Below, one piece after another: positions 45,101 through 55,440 of a stretch of DNA of 64,000 nt. The position numbers were made by a program, and so were the translations under genes. The first letter of the stretch is position 1. The number at the start of each line of letters is the position of its first letter. This stretch comes from Larix kaempferi (taxonomy: Eukaryota > Streptophyta > Pinopsida > Pinales > Pinaceae). The DNA lies in assembly GCA_027924585.1 (NCBI GenBank), contig BSBM01000372.1, positions 33,970,001 to 34,034,000 of the forward strand, written 5' to 3'. The notes under the pieces are model-generated. The model saw only the letters and a list, made by a program, of their open reading frames with translations, made no database searches and was not told the DNA's origin.

Positions 45101-46504
45101 GTTGAGCCCAGAATTGGCCCTTTTTGACCATCATTTATCATCTTCCCTTCCCTTGTCTTACACCAATTACCTTGGCAATTCAACTTATTGTCCTTATCTA
45201 TTCCCCAAATTACCAAGGTATGGCCGATTATTGTTTTATTGTGTTAATACTTATGATTGTGATGATTAAAGCTGTGCATCTCTTAATCTGTGCTAACATG
45301 ATGCGATTTATGAAGGTAGTAAGACAATAGACTGCAGGAAGATCAGAGCTGAACAAGTCATGAAGGAACGTTCATCGCTTGTGGAAGGTTCCTTGGGGCT
45401 CAAATCGTCAATCAAGGCACAGTCGTGGCAGGGCAGCTGTAACAGAAGAACTATCTTAAGTATGTCGCTGCTCAAATCCAGCTGTGAGCTGGAAGGACCG
45501 TCACTCTTGGGACAATTTATACTTCTCTCATATTTCAGTTCTGCCACGCATTGTAACAGCTAGATTATTTAGGGCGCCTGAAGATCAGAGATCTTCATGG
45601 CTGCCCAATTATAGGTTTAGATGTTGCAATTGTATGTATAAGTATGGGGAATTGCCTCGACTAAGGGGTTGGACAGCAATTAATTAATTTATCTTGTATT
45701 AGCAGTTGAGCCGAAAGTGTGTACTCATCCTTCTGTTAATATACGGAGTTGCTTCTGAGTTAAAGAGAGTGTTGTTCAACCAGCGTCTCTGTGTGAAGAC
45801 TGGGCCCGTCTTCCACAGAGATTGCTGTGTTAATTTAGGATTTCATCTTTCTTGTTGTGTGATGCTTTGATCTTTCTTTTATACACAGCAGCAATACTCA
45901 TCGTGTGGATTTCTCAGTAATTGATTATATTTTTGTGAGATTGGTGAATGGTATCGAATAATAGTCGACTGAGTCAGGTTTGTTTTATATATTTCAATTT
46001 CTGTTCACACTGCTGTGTTCATCCTACAGCTGAAACGTAATCCCAGGAGCTCCTACAAATTAGCTTTCCTATTATGTGTTGATTGATTTATATTTTGCAA
46101 TTCAGTTTCTTAGAACAGTTGCTTCAATCTCTTTTATTAAAGTTCTAGAGTAATGTTCAGATCATGCTTTATGATTCCCAGCTTGATTAGATTAGACAAG
46201 TGATTATTTTGGAATGTGAATGAGATTTCTTTCCTGCAATCGTTGATTAGATCTGATATCAATTCTGCTTGATGCATAATAGAAAAGAATTGTAGTATAG
46301 CGGTTAGAAGGCAATTGGGATTGCATAGATTCTTGGGATGAACATGGATGATAGAAGATAAAAGTATTCACTTCTAATGGTTTTGTGTTTAAGCATATAT
46401 TGTGCACTTGTCCTTTGAAATAAAAAGACTTCCTCGGGTTGACAATAAATTTCATACGCTCTGTGTGTTTGATATTTAATTATCTGCAATTAGAGTGCTT
46501 GACA
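45101..46504 (+). repeat. Athila-like right LTR
   Basis: 1404 bp, about six substitutions from the left LTR, ending GTGCTTGACA directly before the GTACC duplication. Confidence 0.96.
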
Positions 46505-46509
46505 GTACC

Positions 46510-46763
46510 TTTTCCCTCCTTTTTCCTTTTTTGAATATTTTTAATATTTTTATTGCCTTTTTAATATTTTTGGGAATTTTGGACCATTTTTTAGGGTTTT
46601 TTATGCTTTTTTAGGAAAAATACTCATTTTGAGTGGAAAAAGGGGTGTATTAAGGTCTTTTGGTGACCTTTTGGTGGCTTTAGAGGCTCAAATGGTGGAA
46701 AAGTGGACAAATGGGTCATGTGAATAAGGGAATGAGCTAGTGAGAACTTTTTAGGTGTTAACA
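46510..46763 (-). repeat. Tat-like 3' LTR, proximal part
   Basis: Matches 59562-59815 (TTTTCCCTCCTTTTTCC...AGGTGTTAACA). It completes the 3' LTR that the Athila-like element split. Confidence 0.92.
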
Positions 46764-46776
46764 GATTGCCCCTTGA
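46764..46776 (-). other. Polypurine tract of Tat-like element
   Basis: In the element's sense TCAAGGGGCAATC directly precedes the LTR start TGTTAACACC. Confidence 0.75.
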
Positions 46777-47904
46777 TGTGTGAGGGCAGGAGCTCATCGT
46801 ATGGCCGATAGACATCATAGTTCTTTTGTCTTTTTTCTGGGGTTTTGGGGAGGAGAAGAGACCGATTGGAGACTGGATCCATGGCCCTTGGAAGCTGCAA
46901 AAAATAAACAATATTACAAGGCCTCAATATGAATGAGGAATAATCCTGATAATGGACGAGGCGGGCATACCCATGCTCGTATCAAGATATAATAATTAGT
47001 CCCAAGAAGGGGGACCTGAAAAAAATACATAAAAAATCTGCTGGTACATCATAATGGTCCAGAGGGGACATCATTTTGGGATGTACTCATGATCATAACA
47101 TGACTGATATCAATAACTGATACACTGGAATAAAGCATCAATCGTTCTGAATAATGTCTCAGAAGGGTTGATGAACTGCTGAAACTGAAGGTGTCCACCA
47201 TCTGTAGGGACTCAATGACTGTGAGCCATCTCTGGGAAGTATATGTAATTGTATACTCGAGGGAGTATAAAAACTGGGGTACATCTGAATACTATCGCCA
47301 TGCGCAACCCAGATATCTATAGAAAAATTGTAACTGGTTGTTTCCATAAGTAGTGTTATCTCCCAAATTGACCACCGTCATTTTGGATGCCAGAATGGGT
47401 AAAAATATTTATTTCTATAAGTCATGGCCTTCAAAATTCAAAATCTCAGTTTTCAGCAGTTAACTAAGTCTGTGGAAGTTTACTTAACTGCCGAAACAGG
47501 CCAGTTTCATCAGCTAATTTGGTTTGCCAGAATGATTTTAGTTGCCGAAAATGTTTCCATGTGTAAATTTAAAAAAAGATTGTGCTCTGGAAAAATACTA
47601 CCAGCTATATTACAACGACCAGTAAAGCTAAAGGACTAAAAGCAGCATAATTGTCAAGGAATTGGCAAAAATAATTATTGCACAGAGCAGTGAATGGAAA
47701 TTGGAGGAATATTTTTGCTGAAATCGCGTGATCTTGCGGGGCAATTTTGATGGCCTTCCCGAACTCCAAATTCAGATCTGGAAGCACCAATGGATAGCTT
47801 ATGATCTGTAGATCAAAATCGACTATTCGAACGTGCAAAACGGACATCGAACGGTTGAGAAAATCGATTTTTTCCAAAGGCAGTTTTTTCAGGAATCCTA
47901 CAGG

Positions 47905-48074
47905 TTTCGGCAGCTTAGGCGAGCCCCACAGAGCTCATTAGCTGCCGAAAGGTCTGACTTCCGGCGGCTAAGGCACGAAATCAGCAGAAAGCAACGTTTT
48001 GGGTTTTAATTTTTGAAACGGTTACAGCTTTCGGCAGCTTAGGCGAGCCCCACAGAGCTCATTAGCTGCCGAAA
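47905..48074. repeat. Two-copy 124-bp module with perfect hairpin
   Basis: TTTCGGCAGCT (47905-47915) and AGCTGCCGAAA (47940-47950) are perfect 11-bp inverted arms around a loop that itself contains GAGC...GCTC. The same arms recur at 48029-48039 and 48064-48074, exactly 124 bp on, and the text between is nearly identical. Confidence 0.9.
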
Positions 48075-50111
48075 GGTCTGACTTCCGGCGGCTAAGGCAC
48101 GAAATCAGCAGAAGAGTTAACTGCCGAAAGCCTGTTTTTGCCAATTTTCTCTAATTTCGCCCAGATCTCAGTTTTGTTCGCTGAACTAGCAGAAAGCCGA
48201 TCAGAATGAATGGATTATAAATTATTTTATCAATATCTCAAGGGTTTTGAGCGAGTTTTGAATCAGTTGGGCATTAGCTTTTGAAAGGAGATCTCCATAT
48301 CAGAATTTCCTTGATTTTAGGGATTAGTCCCTATCTTTTTGCTTTTTACTATCAGTTAGTGTTTTAGTTAATTAAACAGATCCATGCTTTTAGGATCTGG
48401 GAACTGCTTTGTAAAGGCTATAAAGCCTGAAAACTCAGACTGTAAAAGGGTTCGATTTTGGATAGAGTAATCTGCTATTGTATTGAGTTTTCTTTATGCT
48501 AATACAGATCACAGGTTTCTTTCAGTTTTGATGTCAGCTTTCCATTTTCCTTTCACTATTATCTGTGTTGTCTAGCTTTGAATGGTTTCTTTTCCATTGT
48601 TCAGCTCATAGCCTGGTATTAGTTTCTTGAATGTCTCTCGAACCCTACTCTGTACTGGTTTGGTTACATTCCTTTTCTTCATCCATCTTTGAAGTTATAT
48701 GCTGATTAATCAACTCTTGAGAGCACTGTTTCATTTGTTTATCATGCTGAATGTCTAAATGCCATACTCAGGTTGAGTTGTCCCATCGATCCACCTTTTC
48801 AAAAGACACAAAAAAGATAATTTCTTAAGTTACCAGGCATACCTAGCTTATAACCCTAGGTAGTTTCTTGGAGAGCTAACAAGGAGACTCTTGAATGTGG
48901 AAGAGTCAGGTTGTATCCGGGGTCTTCGACTGATAACTGAAAGGACCAATACCCTATGCAAGTCTCAACGATGCGATCAAGGTGTTGAATTCGAGCATGT
49001 GAGAAACAACCATTTGGAGAAGCAGTGAGGACTCTTCTCGAAATGATTCGTAGGAACTCATCATGAATGGTGATGAGTCCAAGACATAGGCACCTCTAGG
49101 TCTATCCTCTGGAATAAATTTGGTTGTCGTCGATAGAGGGAGACTAGCAACTAACAAGGCAATGATGTTTGCTTGATAGGAGCGCGAGGTGTAGAACTGA
49201 AGTGTAGTAGTACTGATGGTAGGACTGACATACTTGTGGGGATGGGAAGTAACTGGGGTCATATAGTGGATAGACTCAAACTTCCTTTGTTCAGAGCATG
49301 ATGACATGGTTGACCTAGCAGCGTAGGGAACTGACTTGTAGGTGTGGGGATCATAGCTTTTAGGGACTGAAGGGTATGCATTGACTCTGGGGGGGTCAAG
49401 CTGATGGGTGCTGTCGAGGGGTTCTCAGGGTGACATACTGCAGAATACTTTGACCAAAGGCGACCAAAATGGGGAAGCTGCTATATGAGTAGACGTGATC
49501 TGTTGTGGAACTGAGAAGCACCATTGGGTCCTTCTTCGTAGTTTTAATGAGCTCCAAGAAGGGATAAAAGTGTGCTCTGAAATGGTACTGTCCTGTGGAT
49601 TTTGTGAGCCCAGGACAGTTCGTGCTCATTGGTGCTTTCATTTTTTAAGGAGTCTGAAAACGATAAGAAGACTCTGAAGTGGTTGTGACTACTGTCCTGT
49701 TGGTTTTACGAGCCCAGGATGGTGGTTGCTCGTGGTCGCTTTCATGTTTAGAGAGTCTGAAAGCGGTAAGTGGACTCTATTGGTGTTCTTTTTCGTAAGT
49801 TAGTCTCCAAGGCCCAAAAAATCATAAAATGATGCAGATGGAGAACTCTTCTAGCCGATGTGACTAGAGTATTCCTTTTTCGTAATTAGTTTAGAAGGTC
49901 CAGAAAAGGGGTAAACTTATACCAGGTAGATGCCCTTTCAGATATGTTTAGCGAGCATGAAAGGAAGCAAGGTTGCTCGGCGATCTTTTCATTGTTTTAG
50001 GAGTCAGAAAAGAGCTTAACAGAAACTCCCTAAGTGCCTTTTTCGTAAAAGGGATTGTTCGGCCCGAAAAAGGGGTAAAATTATACCGAACAAAAAGGGA
50101 TTGATGATAGT

Positions 50112-50400
50112 GAGAAAAGGTCTCAAGCATCATCATGAGTGCGAAAAAATGAATCCGGTGACATAAAGATTGTCAAAAAGGGGCAACGATCAATGTGGCA
50201 CACAAACCGAGGCGACGAGGGGTCATGGGGAAAATGCCCCAAAAAATATGGAGGTGAGAGCGAGAAATGATCTCAAGCATCATCACGAGCGCGGAAAACT
50301 AGATCCGGAGAGATAAGGTTCGTCAAAAAAATGAATGACGGCCGATGTGGCATGCAAACCGAGGCGATGAGGGCGTGAAAAAATGGCAAAAAGTGGACCT
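50112..50400. repeat. Two-copy tandem duplication, about 151-bp period
   Basis: GAGAAAAGGTCTCAAGCATC at 50112 recurs as GAGAAATGATCTCAAGCATC at about 50263. Both copies continue through ATCCGG, GTCAAAAA, ATGTGGCA and CAAACCGAGGCGA. Confidence 0.8.
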
Positions 50401-50468
50401 GGTGAAAACAGGAAAAGGAAAGAACTGTTATGAAGTTCAGTAATGGACGGTGGTGTCCATCCGGTTTA

Positions 50469-51939
50469 CTATGGGTAAAAACGCTTGAGGTACAACCCAT
50501 TGCGTGGATTGCGGAGGGGGTTGCCTTCTGAATCGGTCAGAATGTATGCCCCCTGTCCGAGGCAAGTGTGTATAATATATGGACCTTGCCACATGGACAC
50601 AAACTTTCCTTTCCCGGTTTTGTCATGAGCCTAATCGTAGGTGAGGACAAGGTCCCCTTCAGAAAAAGTTCTGGGGTGGACATGTTTATCATAATTTAAT
50701 TTGGATCGGTTCTTGGCTGCTTCCATGGTTTGGAGGGCTGTGCGCCGATCTTCATCGGCCTGCTCCAGGAGTAGTAAGCATTGCTCAATTGGGGCAGTGT
50801 CCGGTAGGAGTTCAACGACCATATGTAGGGTTGGAATCTGGCACTCAATGGGGAGGACGGATTCGACACCGTGAACTAAGTGGAAAGGGGTAAAACCCGT
50901 GGCGGTTTTAGTTGATGTGCGGTATGCCCATAGTGTCGGGAAGAGCATGTGGTGCCAATTTGATTTGTGTTTGTCTACAGTGCGCTGGAGGATGGTTTTC
51001 AAAATTTTGTTTATTGCTTTGACTTGGCCATTTCCTTGGGGGTAGTAAGCAGAGGAGAAATCGTCTTCAAATTTCAGTAAGGTTGAGAGTTCTCTCCAGA
51101 CGACGTCTTCGAAGTGAGAGCCGTGGTCTGAGACGAGTTGCTTTGGCACTCCAAAACGAGTGATAATATGGTTGAGAAAAAACCGTGCTGCGGTGTCGGC
51201 CTTGCAATTGTAAGTTGGCATGGCCTCTTCCTACTTGGTGAAATAATCTATGGCCACAATAATGTGTTTGTGACCGCCGACTGACGTGGGATTGCAATCG
51301 AGGAAGTCGATGGCCCATTTGCAGAATGGTCCGGCGATGACGATTGGATGAAGGGGGGCTGGTGGGGTTCTTGCTTTGGGGGCAAAAAGTTGGCAGTTTT
51401 GACAGTGTTTGACTGCGGTGATGCAATCAGTAAATAATGACGGCCAAAAGTAACCTGCGCGAATGATCTTTTGGGCGGTAGCCATGCCGGAGAAATGGCC
51501 TCCGCAGGAACTGTTGTGGCAATCATTAAGGACCTGTTCTGCCTCACTATGGGATAAGCAACGTCGTAAGATGGTATCAACGCCGTGTCGATAAAGTACA
51601 TCCCCTAACAAGAGGTATCGGGGGGCGTGGTGTCGTATACGATGGCGTCCGTCACGATCGATGTGGGGTCGAAATTTTTGCACGCGGAGGTAAATTAAGA
51701 TGTCACCGTACCATGGGTCGTTTGATGAAATGATGAAGATGTGATCATCAATCAGATCCGTTTGGATAGCGGGTGATGATGGAGAGGATGGGAGGTCAGT
51801 GATGAGATGGGAAAGCACGAGGGCTTTGGTGCTCTTGGGAGTTTTGAAAGTGAGGTCATATTCCTGGAGGATAATGACCCATTTAGCAACACGACCTTGT
51901 AGAAGCCGCTGGTTTAGGAGATAGACCATAGGGTTGGAG
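50469..51939 (-). pseudogene. Tat-like RNase H end and integrase
   Basis: The reading frame differs from that of the RT segment, so a frameshift lies near 51960-51990. It starts inside RNase H (VVADSNPMVYLLNQRLLQ, AKWVIILQEYD). The integrase zinc finger is present (H-x-H near GGHFSG, CQNCQLFAPKA), as is the first catalytic Asp (AIDFLDC). TAG at 51231 replaces the Trp of TKWVEA-type sequences. The second Asp is in VSDHGSHF (about 51127). The catalytic Glu is lost: QVESTNK-type sequence reads QVKAINK, Lys codon at 51018-51020. A stop at 50631 interrupts the C-terminal tail, which continues to 50469 (MWQGPY, GLYLKRFYP). Confidence 0.88.
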
Positions 51940-53028
51940 TCAGCGACAACTGTAGTGTGACCGAGCAGAATGTAGTGTCATAATTTTTTGGATGGAAAAG
52001 ACTACAGCTAGGGCTAATCTTTCCTCATATGGGTAACATAGGGGTGGGCCAAATAAGGTCTGGCTGACATAATAAATGACATGCTCTTGGTGAGCGGCAT
52101 CTTCTTGGACCAAGACTCTGGGCATGACATGTTCAGATGCCGAGACGTAAAGGATGAAGTCTTGAGAGAAATCCGGAGGGGAGATCAGGGGGGCTTGTGT
52201 GAGAGCTTTCTTGAGGGCTTCGAATGCCGTGTCTGCTTGTTCATCCCAAACAAAGGGTATGTGGGTGTGAAGTAGGCGTAAGAATCCGTGAACTTTGGTG
52301 GCGTAATCAGGAACGAAGCGACGAAGGAAATTGGATCGCCCCTGCAGACTCTGGAGTTGCCGAAGCATGCGAGGAGAGGGAAGGTCTAGGATGGATTTGA
52401 ATTTCAGGGGATCAATAGTAATTCCATTCTGGGAAACAATGAAACCCAACAACCGGCCTACAGGAATGCAAAAGACACACTTGTGTGGGTTCAAGCGGAT
52501 TTTATATTTGCGACAACGCAGGAAAACTTGTCGGAGGTCGTTAAGGTGGTCTGATCGTTTCTGGGAACGAGCTGTAAGGTCATCAAGATAGACCAGCAGG
52601 ATATGGACCAAGTTGTGAAAACAATAGGTCATGGCCCGCTGGAAGGTGGCACCAGCATTTTTGAGGCCGAAAGGCATGACACGATAGGCAAAGGTGCCCC
52701 ATGGGGTAGTAAAGGCAGTCTTGTACTGATCCTCCCTACGGATCTGAATCTGGTTGTATTCGGAAAAACCGTCCATGAAAGATAGGACTTCATGTCCCGC
52801 ACATGCATCAATGAGTTGGTCAATGAATGGCATGGGGAAATTGTCTTTGGGACAAGCGCAGTTTAAATCACGGAAGTCAGTGCATACTTTAAGGGTGCCT
52901 TGTTTTTTGTTGACGGGAACGAGGTTTGAAACCCATGTGGTATAAGCAATAGGATAAATGAATCCTGCTTCGTGAAGTTTCACGACCTCGGCTTTAACAG
53001 CGGGGAGCTTGGAAGGATGAATGGGTCG
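51940..53028 (-). pseudogene. Tat-like reverse transcriptase and RNase H start
   Basis: In frame with the upstream gag-protease segment, separated from it by one TAG at 53029 (relatives read KQR). RT motifs in order: LHEAGFIYPIAYTTWVSNLV, TDFRDLNCACPKDNFPMPF, SFMDGFSEYNQIQI, MPFGLKNAGATFQRAM, the active site VYLDDLTARS (about 52580), GFIVSQNGITIDP, SNFLRRFVPDY. RNase H begins with ILYVSASEHVMPRVLVQED, where relatives usually have Asp (VSDSE-type), so the first catalytic residue is probably lost. Homology leaves the frame just before 51940. Confidence 0.9.
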
Positions 53029-55413
53029 CTATTTTTGACGAACGGGGGGGACATCAGGCCATGTGTCAATGTGGTGCTCTATAATGGCGGGGTCAAGACC
53101 AGGCATTTCGGTATAGGACCAGGCAAAGACATCACATAATTCTTGGAAAATTCTTTTGTATGCCTGAGTTTCCGCTTGAGTGCAAGATGTGCCCAGCGAG
53201 ATGAGCTCAGGTTTCCCAGGTGTGGTGGAAATGTCAATTTGTATAATGGGGGAAATGTTTGACATATTCCCTTCTTCAAAGGCATCCAGTGCAGGGTTGG
53301 GGTCCTTGAGCCAATCGACCTTAGTGGGTATGAAATATTTCGATTCGACCGATAGCTTATTAGATGTGGTGGATGTAGACGCCTCCGGGAGGAAGTATGA
53401 ACGATGATGCATATTGTCCCAAGGGTAGTCGGGTGCAATGAGTGTTTCCAAAATTTGCTCATCAGTTTGGAAGTAGTCAAACCATAAATCAAGGGGTTCT
53501 GGTTTGAAAGTGGTTGAAATCATATAGATAGTATTGATTTCTTCCAAAGCGGATGATTTCGGAGGGTAGATCTCCTCAATTGTGGGGGGTGCTGTCTCAA
53601 GGTTCAAATTATTCATCTCGTAGAGAGCTGCTTTGTAATCTGGGATATCAGGACAGTGATGTGAGTAGTGGCCGTAAATTCTGCATATCGCACAAGGGTG
53701 GTTGGTACGCAGTGATTTGTCACGAGGCATGGGGTTTGAGTCGATTTTGACAACCGGGATGTTGGGGTCGTCGTCAAGCATTTGCATGTGTTCTTGTAAT
53801 GCAGGTAACTGTGGACACTGATGGGTTGGATGGCCTAAATCATCACACAACGAGCATTTAGGAGGAGCACGGAACATGGGGGGAGGTTTAACTGCCTTGG
53901 GTGGGGGTACCGCCGTGTATGGTTGTGGGCCTCTGCCCCCAGTGGGCCTGATGAGAGGAGGGGGATTCGCAAATGACGGAGGGGTAGTGATACCGGGAGG
54001 TGGTTGAGTAGAAGTGACAATGGGTTGCACCGGTTGCAGGATGACATTTGGTGTCGGTGGGGGAACGGGAGGCAAAATGTACCACACGGGTAATCCCAAT
54101 GTTAACCCGGGGAGACTGAGGGTAGCCATAACCGGAGCGCTTACTACGCTTGAGGGAGGGAATAGAAAGGGGATTGTGTGGATGGGTGTAACACCAATGT
54201 GACTAGGGACCAATGGTGGTTTAGGTAACAAGGATGGTTGATTGTTGGGTGTTTGTGTATTGTGGGAAAGAGTGCAGAGGTTAGCGACGTGGGTCTCCGG
54301 TGACGGTGGTGGAATGGATTGGAATATAGACGTCATCGGCGCGTTGGAGTAAAGTTCGGGTCCCACGGAAGAAACGAACGAGGTAGTTGCACCACAAACA
54401 GGTTGTTCAACCATGGGGAGAACATTTTCAGGTGCAGCAGGGGCCTTGGGATCGTAATAGGTAAGTTGGTCGACCTTGACCACGCGTCCCTCATGGGGGA
54501 ACATCATAGTACGAAAAACGGATGAGGCAACCGCCCACATCACATACATGTAGCTGCGACCAAGTAAGAGGTTATAATCGAGTTGGGCATTGATGACCTT
54601 AATGTCAATGAGCACGGTTTTACCAGCCAGCTGGACGGGGACATTAGCTAAGAGACCTTGGGGTTGAGCCGAACGGCCATCGTAGGCTCGCAATGCAGTG
54701 GTGGACTGCTGGAGAGTAGGAGATCCCAACTTTTGCCAAATGAATGTGGACATGACGCATGTAGAGGCATCTTCGTCGATAATGCACCGATGGATAACAA
54801 GATTCCGAACGGAAACGAAAACATGGAATGCTAAAGTGGAAGGTAGGCGTGGTTCGGATTGGTCCGAATCGAATGCCATCAGTTGTGAATCATTGGGGTC
54901 AATGGAACCAATGGCAGAGAGTAAAGTCTTGTGCTGTGAAGGACAGTTTTTTAAGACTTCTAAAGCAGACATGGCTGCAGGATACTGGGCTAAGTCGTCT
55001 ACAATGTTGTAATTCGACGCAGCACGAGCATTGGGATTATTGTTGATGCGACGAAGTGGGAAGCGAGGTGCTTTAGAAGCGCCAACGAGTGGAGCCGTAG
55101 GTATACATAATGTCTGATCTGTGGGATGAACGTTAGTGTTCTTGTCGGCGGGAGGGGCTTCAGGGGTGGAGCCATATTGGTTTCGGCAGGTTTGGAGGTT
55201 GGCATCTATGGATGACATCATCAACAAGTGGTGAGTATCTGAATCGAACATGGGTTGATCAGGAGCGGCATAAGTGATTTGTTGTGGTGGCGCGTTGCCC
55301 TGAGGGGGAGCTAACGGCTGATTGTTCACTACGGCTTGGGTTGGAAAGGGGTTTTGCAGCACCAAAGGTTGATGTTGAGGTGGTGGAGCGTTGGGTGGTG
55401 GCTGAGGAGCCAC
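53029..55413 (-). pseudogene. Tat-like protease region with two zinc knuckles before RT
   Basis: 794 open codons. Residues 1-100 are Pro/Gln-rich. The protease-like segment is at about 205-300: IIDEDASTCVMS is the active-site region, with Asp where relatives have Gly after D-E, so the DxG triad is broken. LLLGRSYMY is the flap-distal motif. A Pro-rich linker follows. Two CCHC knuckles (CSLCDDLGHPTHQC about 520, CAICRIYGHYSHHC about 570) lie after the protease, an unusual place. The C-terminus (CDVFAWSYTEMPGLDP) is the RT lead-in of Tat elements. Confidence 0.85.
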
Positions 55414-55440
55414 TTGTCCTTGACGATGGGCATCGTCAGT

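Larger units (their letters stand above)
32958..46504 (+). mobile_element. Athila-like Ty3/gypsy element, young and nearly intact
   Basis: 13547 bp with two LTRs of 1405 and 1404 bp differing at about six positions, perfect GTACC target duplications (32953-32957, 46505-46509), a tRNA-Asp-type primer site, and an intact polypurine tract. Its coding part is a gag-pol frame with one internal TAG, followed by a 1.7-kb spacer and a 917-codon ORF. The RT motif FMDDF, the protease DLGA and the primer type fit the Athila group. It is the youngest insertion in the window by LTR identity and by nesting. Confidence 0.95.
46777..50468 (-). other. Tat-like 3' region between integrase and 3' LTR, no gene recognised
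   Basis: 3.7 kb without pol homology. It holds a 124-bp two-copy hairpin module (47905-48074) and a stretch around 48340-48960 with LTR-like features on the + strand (CTATAAAGCC near 48419). It also has diverged direct repeats containing GAGCCCAGGA...GTGCTCGT near 49590-49750 and a two-copy tandem duplication at 50112-50400. Minus-strand open frames of 60-117 codons (for example 49307-48954) have no recognisable product. They may be remnants of an old ORF. Confidence 0.5.

Noticed and set aside
47354-48960. A separate solo LTR on the + strand inside the Tat-like 3' region
   Set aside because: TATA-like and LTR-like text is present, but no start/end pair gave a convincing 5-bp duplication (best was a 4-bp AGTC match at 47467 and 48961).
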